Shown here: positions 32,436 to 41,783 of the stretch, piece by piece
Position numbering within the stretch: the stretch's first letter is position 1
How the letters are laid out: every line of letters starts with the position of its first letter
Source: an uncultured Prevotella sp.
Lineage (GTDB): Bacteria; Bacteroidota; Bacteroidia; Bacteroidales; Bacteroidaceae
Length of the DNA: 54,584 nt
Direction: 5' to 3'
Assembly: GCA_944319815.1 (NCBI GenBank)
Contig: CALUEX010000017.1
Span: 1-54,584 of the forward strand
The notes under the pieces: model-generated
Seen by the model: only the letters and a program-made list of their open reading frames with translations
Told to the model about the DNA's origin: nothing
Database searches by the model: none
Position numbers and translations under genes: made by a program

Positions 32436-33560
32436 ATGCCAGGTATTTACATCCACATCCCATTCTGCCGAAGCCGTTGCATCTATTGCGGTTTTTACTC
32501 CACCACGCTACTCGGGCTACGCCAACAATACATAAAAGCCTTGTGCAAGGAAATGCAGCTGAGAAAAGACTACATCCACGGAACGTTCAACACGGTTTAC
32601 ATAGGCGGCGGAACGCCATCAATATTGGACGCAGACGAACTCGAGACCCTTTACCAATATATATATAAGGTATTCCCCGTCTCCCCGAATGCGGAAGTTA
32701 CCATGGAGTGCAACCCTGACGACGTGACGCCAGACTTCGCCGAAACCGTGTCACGCCTACCCGTAAACCGTATAAGCATGGGTGCGCAGACGTTCAGCAA
32801 CAAACGGTTAAGCCTACTGCGCAGACGGCACGATGCCGACGACGTAAGCCGCGCCGTAAACCTGTTGAGGGAGGCTGGAATAAAGAACATAAGTATAGAC
32901 CTGATGTTCGGTTTCCCCGGGGAGACGCTTGCCGAATGGGCGTCAGACATAGAGGAGGCCGTTGCACTTGGCGTAGAGCATATTTCGGCATACAGCCTGA
33001 TGTACGAAGAAGGCACGCCATTGACAGCCCTGCTGGAGCAAGGCGTTGTTGAAGATGTGGGAGACGAAATGTACCGCACCATGTACGACACGCTCGTGGC
33101 ACGTCTCGGCAAGGCGGGATACGAGCATTATGAAATAAGCAACTTTGCACGAAATGGGTTCCGCTCGCAACACAACAGCAGCTATTGGCGACAAGTGCCT
33201 TACATAGGGTTAGGCGCAGCTGCCCACTCGTTCGACCTGAAGTCGCGGCAGTGGAACATCTCCGACGTTCGTAAATACATCTCCGCAATAACCGATGGCG
33301 TAATACCGTTTGAGCGTGAGACACTCAATACGGACACGACGTTCAATGACATAATAACGACTTCATTGCGCACCTGCGAAGGCATTGACCTGGAATATGT
33401 TGAAAACGCGCTTGGCAAGGAATACAAGAACACGCTGCTGGAAAACGCCGCACAGCACGTAAGGAATGGCCTTTTAACCTCAGACGGCAAATATCTCAGG
33501 CTGACACGTGACGGGGTTTTCATCAGCGACATGATTATGAGCGATTTAATGATTGCATGA
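32436..33560 (+). CDS. hemW: Radical SAM heme chaperone HemW
   Basis: A 374-residue member of the HemN/HemW group. The radical-SAM cysteines are C11, C15 and C18 in FCRSRCIYCGFYS. TVYIGGGTPSIL, RISMGAQTF, SIDLMFGFPGET and EHISAYSLMYEEGTPL follow the family pattern. The three-Cys motif with a following CGFYS, and the lack of the extra N-terminal Cys of oxygen-independent coproporphyrinogen oxidase HemN, favour HemW, which binds heme and hands it to respiratory proteins. The C-terminal HemN_C domain ends in a winged-helix-like segment (LRLTRDGVFISDMI). Divergent from the EF-G2-type gene. Confidence 0.88.
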   Translation: MPGIYIHIPFCRSRCIYCGFYSTTLLGLRQQYIKALCKEMQLRKDYIHGTFNTVYIGGGTPSILDADELETLYQYIYKVFPVSPNAEVTMECNPDDVTPDFAETVSRLPVNRISMGAQTFSNKRLSLLRRRHDADDVSRAVNLLREAGIKNISIDLMFGFPGETLAEWASDIEEAVALGVEHISAYSLMYEEGTPLTALLEQGVVEDVGDEMYRTMYDTLVARLGKAGYEHYEISNFARNGFRSQHNSSYWRQVPYIGLGAAAHSFDLKSRQWNISDVRKYISAITDGVIPFERETLNTDTTFNDIITTSLRTCEGIDLEYVENALGKEYKNTLLENAAQHVRNGLLTSDGKYLRLTRDGVFISDMIMSDLMIA

Positions 33561-33979
33561 GATGTCATGGTTAAACATTCCTAAATAGCCAAGAACATTT
33601 TAACACCGCAATATTAAAGAAGCACGCTTCAACATAACACAGTTATATTTTTACATAAAAGACAACGACTTTTCCGTAGAAATATAGCTCCTTGTAAATC
33701 AATAATATAGCACGTGCATTGTAAAATGCCGTAAATGGCGATGCGAAAGATGCCCTTTTGCATCGCCATTTACGGCATTTTATGCACCGATATGCCATGA
33801 ATTGCACAGCAGGCAGTATCTTAACACACGGAACGAAGACCGAAGGCTGAATTTATAATGTTAAATATTGTAGCCTGAAAAAGCCATGACTGTTAAATAA
33901 ACAGAAATGTCGCTTACCCCGTCCGCCCATTTATTTTAAGTTCATTTAAATGATATAAAATTCTTTTTTTATGCAACTA
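33561..33979. other. Gene-free stretch with one long palindrome
   Basis: No ORF or RNA gene is seen. It holds the palindrome at 33722-33782. The sequence just after the palindrome (about 33782-33835) resembles the sequence following the palindrome at 51201-51239, suggesting that the copied unit is longer than the stem alone. Confidence 0.5.
33722..33782. repeat. 61-nt perfect palindrome with AAAGATGCCCTTTT loop
   Basis: Arms 33722-33744 and 33760-33782 are exactly complementary over 23 bp (TAAAATGCCGTAAATGGCG... outer end). The 15-nt loop reads GAAAGATGCCCTTTT, the reverse complement of the AAAGGGCATCTTT core found at 19.4 kb. It lies 161 bp after the hemW stop. Confidence 0.8.
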
Positions 33980-34010
33980 TTTGTAAAGATAAGAAAAATA
34001 CGTACCTTTG
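33980..34010 (+). promoter_or_regulatory. Full promoter (TTTG-N19-TACCTTTG) of the ABC-F gene
   Basis: TTTG at 33980-33983, 19 nt, then TACCTTTG at 34003-34010: an exact -33/-7 pair. It implies a leader RNA of about 105 nt before the ATG at 34123, longer than for most genes here. Confidence 0.8.
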
Positions 34011-34023
34011 CGAGCTGAACAAT

Positions 34024-34053
34024 ATGGAAGGAAAGGCCGTAGAGGGCGTATAA
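34024..34053 (+). promoter_or_regulatory. Nine-codon leader ORF upstream of the ABC-F gene
   Basis: ATG at 34024 opens MEGKAVEGV and stops at 34053, inside the ABC-F leader. Downstream of it a small stem (GGCA at about 34064 with TGCC at about 34073) is possible. Leader peptides regulate several ABC-F antibiotic-resistance genes by ribosome stalling in Firmicutes; whether this one is translated is unknown. Confidence 0.3.
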
Positions 34054-34122
34054 GAAGCATCCGCAGGCAGTGTTTGCCGCATCAATGCACCAACGTCTCG
34101 ACGCCAACCTAATTTGTGAGAA

Positions 34123-36102
34123 ATGATTTCAGTAGAGAAACTAAAAGTGGAATTCGGGGTTAAGCCGTTGTTCAGTAACGCGAGCTTTGTCATCAACGAC
34201 CGCGACCGCATAGCCCTCGTGGGCAAGAACGGCGCCGGCAAGTCCACAATGTTAAAGATACTGTGCGGCCAGCAAAAGCCCACCAGCGGCACCGTCGCTA
34301 TCCCGTCGGGAACAACGATAGGCTACCTGCCACAGGTAATGGTGCTGCAAGACGACACTACGGTGCGCGAAGAAGCGCGAAAAGCGTTCGCCGGGAACAC
34401 GGAGTTAAAGGCACGCATAGAGGGCATGAACGCCGAACTGTCAGAACGTACTGACTATGAAAGCCCTGAATATATGGCTCTTGTGGAAAAGTTCACGCGC
34501 GAGCATGAGCGTTACATGATGATGGGGGCCGAAGGATACGAGGCCAACATCGAGCGCACGCTTATGGGGTTGGGGTTCACTCGCGACGACCTTGACCGCC
34601 CGACGAGCGAGTTCAGCGGCGGATGGCGTATGCGTATAGAACTGGCTAAAATCCTGCTTGAACGCCCCGACGTGCTCCTGCTTGACGAGCCTACTAACCA
34701 CCTCGACATCGAGAGCATCCAGTGGCTTGAACAATTCTTGTCACAAAGCGCGAAGGCCGTCGTCCTCGTAAGTCACGACCGTGCTTTCATCAACAACGTA
34801 ACCAACCGCACGTTGGAGATAAGTTGCGGAAAAGTCATTGACTACAAGGTAAAATATGACGAATACGTGAAGCTGCGCGCCGAGCGCAGGGAGCAACAGC
34901 TCCGCGCCTACGAGAACCAGCAGAAGGAGATTGCAGACATAAAGGACTTTATCGAGAAATTTCGCTACAAGCCGACAAAGGCCGTACAAGTGCAGAGCAG
35001 GATAAAGCAGCTCGAGAAAATCGTGCCGATTGAAATCGACGAAGTTGACAACTCGGCCATGCACCTGAAATTTCCGCCATGCCTGCGCAGCGGCGACTAT
35101 CCCGTAATCTGCGACGGCGTGCGCAAGGACTATGGCCAACACACCGTGTTCAGCGACGTCACGCTGACAATAAAGCGGGGCGAGAAGGTAGCTTTTGTGG
35201 GCAAGAACGGCGAGGGAAAGTCAACGTTAGTAAAGTGCATCATGGGCGAAATACCCTTCACGGGCACGCTTAAAGTCGGGCACAATGTACAGATAGGCTA
35301 TTTCGCACAGAACCAGGCACAGCTTCTCGACGAACGGCTCACGGTGTTCCAGACCATCGACAACGTGGCCAAGGGCGACATCCGACTACGCATTAACGAC
35401 ATACTCGGCGCGTTCATGTTCGGCGGCGAGGCTTCCGAAAAGAAGGTCGGGGTGCTCAGTGGTGGCGAACGCAGCCGCCTGGCGATGATTAGGCTGCTGC
35501 TCGAACCTGTCAACCTGCTCATCCTCGACGAGCCTACAAACCATTTGGATATGCCCTCCAAAGACGTATTGAAGGAAGCTATAAAGGCCTTCGACGGCAC
35601 GGCCATCATTGTAAGTCACGACCGTGAGTTTCTCGACGGGCTTGTCACAAAGGTGTATGAGTTCGGAGGCGGACGGGTGAAAGAGCACCTCGGAGGCATT
35701 TACGACTTCATCATCAGCAAGCAACAAGAACGCCCTGGCATCGACGACGCCACCAAGCCAAGTGCCTCGATAGATGCGCTGCTCGGGCAACAACGGGCAA
35801 AGGACACCAATGCCGACGCCCCGGCACAGGCCGAGGAAATGTCGGAAAGTAAGTTGTCGTACATCGAGCGCAAGGAGCAACAGCGCAAGATACGCAAGGC
35901 GGAAAAAGCCGTTGAGGAGGCCGAGGCCAAGATTGACAAACTTGAGACACGCCTGAAAGAACTCGACATGGAACTTTCAAAGCCCGAAAATGCAAGCGAC
36001 ATGGCCATCGTAAATGAATACACCGACACTAAACGTGCCCTTGACGAGGAAGTGGAACGCTGGGAACGCCTGTCGGAAGAGCTTGAACAGATTAAAGGCT
36101 GA
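34123..36102 (+). CDS. ABC-F family ATPase (Uup-like)
   Basis: A 659-residue soluble ribosome-associated ATPase with two ABC domains and no membrane part. Domain 1: GKNGAGKST, FSGGWRMRIELAK and VLLLDEPTNHLD. Domain 2: GKNGEGKST, LSGGERSRLAM and LLILDEPTNHLD. Between them lies the ABC-F linker (about 240-310: YVKLRAERREQQLRAYENQQKEI). The last ~80 residues are a charged coiled coil (KAEKAVEEAEAKIDKLETRLKEL), as in Uup. ABC-F proteins act at the ribosomal E site in translation quality control or antibiotic protection. The wide distribution of this type in Bacteroidetes points to a housekeeping role rather than acquired resistance. Confidence 0.9.
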   Translation: MISVEKLKVEFGVKPLFSNASFVINDRDRIALVGKNGAGKSTMLKILCGQQKPTSGTVAIPSGTTIGYLPQVMVLQDDTTVREEARKAFAGNTELKARIEGMNAELSERTDYESPEYMALVEKFTREHERYMMMGAEGYEANIERTLMGLGFTRDDLDRPTSEFSGGWRMRIELAKILLERPDVLLLDEPTNHLDIESIQWLEQFLSQSAKAVVLVSHDRAFINNVTNRTLEISCGKVIDYKVKYDEYVKLRAERREQQLRAYENQQKEIADIKDFIEKFRYKPTKAVQVQSRIKQLEKIVPIEIDEVDNSAMHLKFPPCLRSGDYPVICDGVRKDYGQHTVFSDVTLTIKRGEKVAFVGKNGEGKSTLVKCIMGEIPFTGTLKVGHNVQIGYFAQNQAQLLDERLTVFQTIDNVAKGDIRLRINDILGAFMFGGEASEKKVGVLSGGERSRLAMIRLLLEPVNLLILDEPTNHLDMPSKDVLKEAIKAFDGTAIIVSHDREFLDGLVTKVYEFGGGRVKEHLGGIYDFIISKQQERPGIDDATKPSASIDALLGQQRAKDTNADAPAQAEEMSESKLSYIERKEQQRKIRKAEKAVEEAEAKIDKLETRLKELDMELSKPENASDMAIVNEYTDTKRALDEEVERWERLSEELEQIKG

Positions 36103-36198
36103 CGGCACACCACATTCAAAACCTCCGTATATGAAAAACAAGACACAGTCTACACGATACGACCATAAACAAATATAAACCATTAAAAAGGTATAAAC

Positions 36199-38238
36199 AT
36201 GAAAATGAAACACATCATTCCCGTTGTGCTTTTCGCGTCTGCATCGCTTACGGTAGGCGCACAAACACAACTGAAGTCGGGCATCGACCTTACCAACCTG
36301 GACAACAGCGTCAGGCCCGTTGACAACTTCTACCAGTACGCCTGCGGCGGATGGATGAAGAACAACCCGCTGCCAGCGGCATATTCGCGCTTCGGCAGCT
36401 TCGACCAACTTGGCCAGAACAACAACGAAAAGATTAACTCTATCCTGACTGACCTGCTCAAAAACACATACCAGGCAGGTTCGACGGAACAAAAGCTGAG
36501 CGACTTCTACAAGCTGGCGATGGACTCCGTGCGCCGCAACAAAGAGGGCGTACAGCCTGTTATGCCGCTCATCAATGAGATGGAAGGCGCAAAGACTGTT
36601 GCCGGCCTGCGCAACCTGCAGCTCAAGTATGCCACGTTCGGCTACGGAGTGCCCATGGGCATAGGCTTCGGGGCTGACGAGAAGAACGCCAAGATGAACA
36701 TCCTGAACGTTTACCAGGGTGGCCTTGTACTGGGACAAAAGGAGTATTACTTAGACACGGACTCTGCAACTACGGCCATACGCGAAGCCTACAAAAAGCA
36801 CATCGTGCGTATGTTCAAGCTCTTCGGCTTCTCTGACGCCGACGCACAAAAGAAGATGGAAGGCATACTCAAGACCGAGACGGCTCTCGCCAAGGTATCA
36901 AAGTCAAGGACGGAGTTGCGCGATGTAGAGGCTAACTACAACAAGACGACCCTCGAACAGTTCGAGAAAAACTATCCGAACGTAAACCTTACGAAGATGC
37001 TCACGGCCCAGGACATCAACATTGACTATTGCAAGGAGCTCGTTGTGGGACAACCCGACTTCGTTAAGGGAGCCGACGCCGTACTGGCGGGCATCACAGC
37101 CGACGAGCTGCGCGCATATATGGAATGGGACGCCATTCTTTCGGCGGCAAGCTACTTGAGCGACGACGTCGTTGAAGCAAACTTCGACTTCTTCGGACGC
37201 ACCCTGTCAGGCCGCAAGGAGAACCACCCACGCTGGAAGCGCGCTACCAGCCAAGTAGAGGGACAGATGGGCGAAGCACTCGGCAAGATGTACGTTGAGC
37301 GTTACTTCCCGGCCTCCTCAAAGGAGCGTATGGAAAAACTCGTGAAGAACTTGCAAGTCTCACTTGCCGAACGCATCAAGGCCCAAGACTGGATGAGCGA
37401 CGAGACCAAAAAGGCAGCGCTGGATAAACTCAGCAACTTCTACGTAAAAATCGGTTACCCAAACAAGTGGAAGGATATGTCGGCACTGACCATCGACCCT
37501 AAACTCTCTTACTACGAGAACGTACAGAACTGCCGTAAGTTCTGGAACAAGTGGGACATCGACTACCGCGCAGGCAAGCCTGTTGACCGCGACGAGTGGT
37601 TCATGACGCCGCAGACGGTCAACGCTTACTACAACCCGACCACCAACGAAATCTGCTTCCCGGCAGGAATACTGCAACGCCCGTTCTTCGACCCCGAGGC
37701 TGACGACGCCTTCAACTACGGTGCAATAGGCGTAGTAATAGGCCACGAGATGACCCACGGCTTCGACGACCAGGGCCGTCACTACGACAAGGACGGAAAC
37801 ATGACCGACTGGTGGACGGCTTCCGACGCCGAGAACTTCAACAAGAAGGCCGAAGTGTTCGTCAACTATTTCTCTGCCATAGAAGTATTGCCGGGCCTCA
37901 ACGCCAACGGCCAGCTCACCCTCGGCGAGAACCTGGCCGACCACGGAGGCCTTGAGGTTGCGTTCAACGCCTTCAAGAACGCCACGAAAGACGCTCCGCT
38001 GGGCGACATCGACGGCTTCACGCCTGAGCAGCGCTTCTTCGTTGCCTACGCAGGGCTGTGGGCTGCAAACATCACTGACGAGGAAATACGCAACCTCACG
38101 AAGATGGACCCCCACTCTCTCGGCGTAAACCGCGTGAACGCCGCACTGCAGCACATCAACGCATGGTATGAGGCATTCAACGTAAAGCAGGGCGACAAGA
38201 TGTTCATTCCTGAGACTGAACGCCTGAAAATGTGGTAA
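36199..38238 (+). CDS. pepO: M13 family metallopeptidase (PepO/neprilysin-like)
   Basis: A 679-residue exported zinc endopeptidase. It starts with a signal peptide (MKMKHIIPVVLFASASLTVGA) and the N-terminal M13 domain (DNFYQYACGGWMKNNPLP). Zinc ligands are H516 and H520 in VIGHEMTHGFDD, with E517 as the catalytic acid, and E577 in GENLADHGGLEVA. The substrate-backbone motif NAYYNPTTNEICFPAGIL (Asn-Ala-Tyr/Phe) is also intact. The C-terminus ends ERLKMW, matching the family's terminal Trp. Length is that of the full family. It processes peptides, probably at the cell surface or in the periplasm. Monocistronic with a terminator at 38264-38299. Confidence 0.93.
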   Translation: MKMKHIIPVVLFASASLTVGAQTQLKSGIDLTNLDNSVRPVDNFYQYACGGWMKNNPLPAAYSRFGSFDQLGQNNNEKINSILTDLLKNTYQAGSTEQKLSDFYKLAMDSVRRNKEGVQPVMPLINEMEGAKTVAGLRNLQLKYATFGYGVPMGIGFGADEKNAKMNILNVYQGGLVLGQKEYYLDTDSATTAIREAYKKHIVRMFKLFGFSDADAQKKMEGILKTETALAKVSKSRTELRDVEANYNKTTLEQFEKNYPNVNLTKMLTAQDINIDYCKELVVGQPDFVKGADAVLAGITADELRAYMEWDAILSAASYLSDDVVEANFDFFGRTLSGRKENHPRWKRATSQVEGQMGEALGKMYVERYFPASSKERMEKLVKNLQVSLAERIKAQDWMSDETKKAALDKLSNFYVKIGYPNKWKDMSALTIDPKLSYYENVQNCRKFWNKWDIDYRAGKPVDRDEWFMTPQTVNAYYNPTTNEICFPAGILQRPFFDPEADDAFNYGAIGVVIGHEMTHGFDDQGRHYDKDGNMTDWWTASDAENFNKKAEVFVNYFSAIEVLPGLNANGQLTLGENLADHGGLEVAFNAFKNATKDAPLGDIDGFTPEQRFFVAYAGLWAANITDEEIRNLTKMDPHSLGVNRVNAALQHINAWYEAFNVKQGDKMFIPETERLKMW

Positions 38239-38263
38239 CAGACACAACTACTAACTACAGATT

Positions 38264-38299
38264 GACGTGGCTTGCGGAACGAAATCCGCAAGCCACGTC
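38264..38299 (+). terminator. Terminator of the M13 peptidase gene
   Basis: GACGTGGCTTGCGGA (38264-38278) and TCCGCAAGCCACGTC (38285-38299) form a perfect 15-bp stem with a 6-nt loop followed by TTCGTTTT, 26 bp after the stop codon. Confidence 0.85.
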
Positions 38300-38513
38300 T
38301 TCGTTTTAGCGCATATTTCATTTTGTTTAAATATCCGCCCTTTTGCTTACACCATGATTTTCCTTGATGCTCCACAACGGCCACGGCGAGAAAAACCAGC
38401 CTTGCACACGTGAATATGCGCGCCACGAGTGTGCAACCATAACATCCACACACATAAGGGCTTACGCCGCAACGTGACATCATTGTGCATCAACAGAGGA
38501 CAAATTCGCCATG

Positions 38514-38599
38514 AAAGGGCACCAATAAAGGCGTGATTGGTAGCCTTTGGGCACGTCGTTTATGGCATTTTGTGATACTATAGACGGCCTTTGAAAGGC
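38514..38599. repeat. AAAGGGCACC hairpins in the gap before metA
   Basis: AAAGG (38514-38518) and ACCAAT (38521-38526) pair with ATTGGT (38536-38541) and CCTTT (38544-38548), giving an interrupted stem. A second palindrome, GCCTTT-G-AAAGGC, lies at 38587-38599. The GTGATTGGTAGCC part recurs as GTGATTGGCAACC near 51178, linking this copy to the element at 51.2 kb. The remainder of the 600-bp gap (38300-38803) has no gene that I can support. Confidence 0.5.
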
Positions 38600-38803
38600 T
38601 AAAATGTGGCCTTTGACTATGGAATTGGGAATCTTTTGTTGTCCCGTTTGTGGCGTTTCAGGACAAAAAATCACTGCCAACGTTACAAAAAGGACAACCT
38701 GCCGGCGCGCGTTTCTCCTATTTTGCAATCCAAGACGCAACCTTACGTTTTGACATACTGCAATGTTTTTGCCGCAGAATGCTGCATTTTCATTATTTAT
38801 ACG

Positions 38804-38811
38804 TATCTTTG
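38804..38811 (+). promoter_or_regulatory. -7 box (TATCTTTG) of metA
   Basis: TATCTTTG lies 32 nt before the metA ATG. The leader is too short for a SAM riboswitch. Confidence 0.65.
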
Positions 38812-38843
38812 TAGGCTGATAAAAAGAAAGGAACAACTTACAA

Positions 38844-39761
38844 ATGCCGTTAAGAATACCAGACAAACTTCCTGCAATAGACGCGCTGAAGCGCGAAAAC
38901 ATATTCGTGATGGACACGTCAAGGGCGCACGCCCAGGACATCAGGCCGCTAAGCATAGTAATACTTAACCTCATGCCGCTTAAAATCACGACCGAGACCG
39001 ACCTCATAAGGCTGCTATCGAACACGCCGCTGCAAATGGACGTGACGTTCATGAAGCTGAAAAGCCATACGCCAAAGAACACGCCGATAGAGCACATGAT
39101 GATGTTCTACAAGGACTTTGACGAGCTGCGCGACAGGAAGTTTGACGGAATGATTATAACCGGCGCCCCCGTGGAGCACCTCGAATACGAGGACGTAAAC
39201 TACTGGGACGAGGTGACGGGCATATTCTCGTGGGCGAAGAACCACGTCACCAGTACGCTTTACATTTGCTGGGCGGCACAAGCCGGGCTGTATTACCATT
39301 ACGGAATACCCAAGCATCACCTTCCGAAAAAAATGTTCGGCGTATTCAAGCAATACATCAACGCGCCGCTGCTGCCTATATTCCGCGGCTTCGACGACTA
39401 CTTCTATATGCCGCACAGCCGTCACACCGAGATACGTCGCAGCGACATCGAGACCAACACGAGCCTCAGCATAATAGCCGAATCGCAGGAAAGCGGCGTA
39501 AGCATGGTGATGGCACGCGAAGGGCGGGAGTTCTTCATCACGGGACATTTAGAATATGCCCCCGACACGCTCGACAAAGAATACAAGCGCGACATAGGCA
39601 AGCGCGACGACGTGGATTTGCCGAAGAACTACTACAAGGACGACGACCCAAGGAACAAACCGATAGTAAGATGGCGCGCACACGCCAACCTGCTGTTCAA
39701 CAACTGGATAAACTACTACGTCTACCAGGAAACTCCTTACGACATAAACAAGATTGGCTGA
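38844..39761 (+). CDS. metA: Homoserine O-acyltransferase MetA
   Basis: A 305-residue enzyme acylating homoserine as the first committed step of methionine synthesis. It has the MetA (glutamine-amidotransferase-like) fold with the catalytic cysteine C142 in TLYICWAAQAGLYYHYG, and the His and Glu of the RHTEIR segment and of FITGHLEYAPDTL. The opening MPLRIPDKLPAIDALKRENIF is diagnostic. Members of this family use either succinyl-CoA or acetyl-CoA, and sequence family alone does not settle which. metB or metY is not in the window. Monocistronic, own promoter. Confidence 0.94.
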   Translation: MPLRIPDKLPAIDALKRENIFVMDTSRAHAQDIRPLSIVILNLMPLKITTETDLIRLLSNTPLQMDVTFMKLKSHTPKNTPIEHMMMFYKDFDELRDRKFDGMIITGAPVEHLEYEDVNYWDEVTGIFSWAKNHVTSTLYICWAAQAGLYYHYGIPKHHLPKKMFGVFKQYINAPLLPIFRGFDDYFYMPHSRHTEIRRSDIETNTSLSIIAESQESGVSMVMAREGREFFITGHLEYAPDTLDKEYKRDIGKRDDVDLPKNYYKDDDPRNKPIVRWRAHANLLFNNWINYYVYQETPYDINKIG

Positions 39762-39908
39762 TACCGGCCAACGTGCAGTCAGCAGGAAAACAAACAGGGG
39801 ACAAGTTGCCAGCGAACAAGAGACAAACGCACAAGAAACAATAAAGCACCCGCGTTTCGTGACATGAAGTTCGGCGTCAAGCCAATTATGAATTATTAAT
39901 TGCAAATT

Positions 39909-41783
39909 ATGAATTACTTAGAGCTCCTTGCTCCGGCAAAGAACATTGAGTGCGGCATTGCCGCGATTGACCACGGTGCGGATGCTGTCTACATCGGAGC
40001 AGAACGCTTCGGGGCAAGGGCCGAGGCAGGAAATTCCGTAAGAGACATCGCAGAACTGTGTAAGTATGCCCACGTATTCAAGGCAAAAGTCTACGTAACG
40101 GTAAATACCATCATATACGACAACGAACTTCAGGACACGGAAAAACTGATATGGGAACTTTACAGGGCGGGCGTTGACGCCATACTCGTGCAGGACATGG
40201 GCATACTGAAGATGCAACTGCCGCCAATAACGCTGCACGCCAGTACGCAGACCGACAACCGCACGGCCGAGAAAGTGGCATGGCTCGCAGCCCACGGGTT
40301 CAAGCGCGTGGTCTTGGCAAGGGAGCTTTCGCTCGACGAAATTGCCGAAATACACAGCAAAGTGCCCAATGTTGAACTTGAAGCATTTGTGCACGGGGCG
40401 CTCTGCGTGAGCTATTCGGGGCAATGCTACGCCTCGCAATACTGCTTCAACCGCAGTGCCAACCGCGGTGAGTGCGCACAGTTCTGCCGCCTGAAGTTCA
40501 ACCTCGAAGATACCGACGGACAAACTATCATACGCGACAAACACCTGCTCTCGCTCAAAGACGTCTGCCGGATTGGCCATATCAAGCAAATGGCCGAAGC
40601 CGGCGTGACCTCGTTCAAGATTGAAGGAAGGCTCAAAGACATTGCTTATGTCAAGAACGTGACCGCCGCCTACAGCCAAAAACTCGACGAAATAGTAAGG
40701 CACGCCCCGGAAACATATCGGCGCGCATCGCTCGGCAAATGCAGGTATACGTTCACGCCCAACCTCAACAAGACCTTCAACCGTGGTTTTACCGACTACT
40801 TCCTGACAGGAAGGCACGACGACATAACATCGTTCGACACACCCAAGGCTATGGGGGAATATGTCGGAAAAGTAAAAGAGATTAGGGGCGAGACATTCAC
40901 AGTGGCCGGAACAGCAGCCTTCGCAAACGGCGACGGGCTGTGTTTCATCAACGAGAAGCGCGAACTTGAAGGCTTCCGCGTCAACAAGGCGGAAGGCAAC
41001 AGGATACATCCACTGAAGATGCCGGCAACACTTAAACGCGGCACAAGCCTCTACAGGAACAACGACAAGGCCTTCGAAGACTTGTTGTCAAAGAAAAGTG
41101 CAACGAGGAAAATAGGTATATGGATGACCTTGAGCGCTACCGACGATGGCTTTGAGCTTACCGCTTCCGCCACGGAAGGCACCGGCACACAGGGCAAGAC
41201 GGCGACGGAGAGGCCTACAGTAAGCATCAAAACCGATAAAGATGAAGCCTTGAAGCCACAACGCGACAACATAATAAAACAGCTGTCGAAACTCGGCAAC
41301 ACGCCTTTTGAATGCCAAGAAGTAAAGTTCCAGCCTGAAACATTCAACTATTTCATACCTTCAAGTGTGCTTGCTGATATGCGCCGAGAGGTTGTTTCGC
41401 TGTTGGAAAAGACGATAACCGACGAACGCACAGGCGATGACGAGCGGCAAGACAAGGCTGCGGCAACGACCGTCAACCCCCTTTCAGGCGAACAGGTGAA
41501 GACTTCTTACTTGCTGAACGTGTCGAATAAGCTGGCCCGCAGCTTTTACGAAGACGACGGCCTGACCGGCGTAGAAGATGCACTTGAACTGAAACGGCCC
41601 GCCAACGCCCTGCTGATGCAGTGCCGACACTGCCTGCGCTACTCTCTCGGACGCTGCCCGAAGCGTGGCGGGAACATTTCCGAATGGCACGAGCCTCTAT
41701 ATCTAAGATTGCCTGACGGACGGCGATTTAAGCTACGTTTTGACTGCAACAACTGTAAAATGGACATATATGCGGATAACTGA
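39909..41783 (+). CDS. Peptidase U32 family protein (RNA-hydroxylation type)
   Basis: A 624-residue protein with the U32 domain at the N-terminus: LLAPAKNIECGIAAIDHGADAVYIGA, QTDNRTAEKVAWLAAHGF, VELEAFVHGALCVSYSGQCYAS and the Cys-rich NRGECAQFCRLKF. Related proteins RlhA and TrhP hydroxylate rRNA and tRNA with prephenate-linked chemistry, so an RNA modification role is more likely than proteolysis. The C-terminus adds a small metal-binding segment (MQCRHCLRYSLGRCPK ... FDCNNCKM). I take the ATG at 39909; a TTG at 39900 adds three codons. Its end overlaps the next gene by 14 bp. Confidence 0.83.
   Translation: MNYLELLAPAKNIECGIAAIDHGADAVYIGAERFGARAEAGNSVRDIAELCKYAHVFKAKVYVTVNTIIYDNELQDTEKLIWELYRAGVDAILVQDMGILKMQLPPITLHASTQTDNRTAEKVAWLAAHGFKRVVLARELSLDEIAEIHSKVPNVELEAFVHGALCVSYSGQCYASQYCFNRSANRGECAQFCRLKFNLEDTDGQTIIRDKHLLSLKDVCRIGHIKQMAEAGVTSFKIEGRLKDIAYVKNVTAAYSQKLDEIVRHAPETYRRASLGKCRYTFTPNLNKTFNRGFTDYFLTGRHDDITSFDTPKAMGEYVGKVKEIRGETFTVAGTAAFANGDGLCFINEKRELEGFRVNKAEGNRIHPLKMPATLKRGTSLYRNNDKAFEDLLSKKSATRKIGIWMTLSATDDGFELTASATEGTGTQGKTATERPTVSIKTDKDEALKPQRDNIIKQLSKLGNTPFECQEVKFQPETFNYFIPSSVLADMRREVVSLLEKTITDERTGDDERQDKAAATTVNPLSGEQVKTSYLLNVSNKLARSFYEDDGLTGVEDALELKRPANALLMQCRHCLRYSLGRCPKRGGNISEWHEPLYLRLPDGRRFKLRFDCNNCKMDIYADN

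Noticed and set aside
37360-38247. 295-codon ORF antisense to the M13 peptidase
   Set aside because: Shadow frame with Val-rich translation; the peptidase frame is unambiguous.
38812-38843. SAM riboswitch in front of metA
   Set aside because: The leader between the -7 box and the ATG is about 30 nt, too short for any known SAM riboswitch.
39918-41009. 363-codon ORF antisense to the U32 gene
   Set aside because: Shadow frame; Val/Phe/Cys-rich translation typical of reverse reading of a GC-biased gene.
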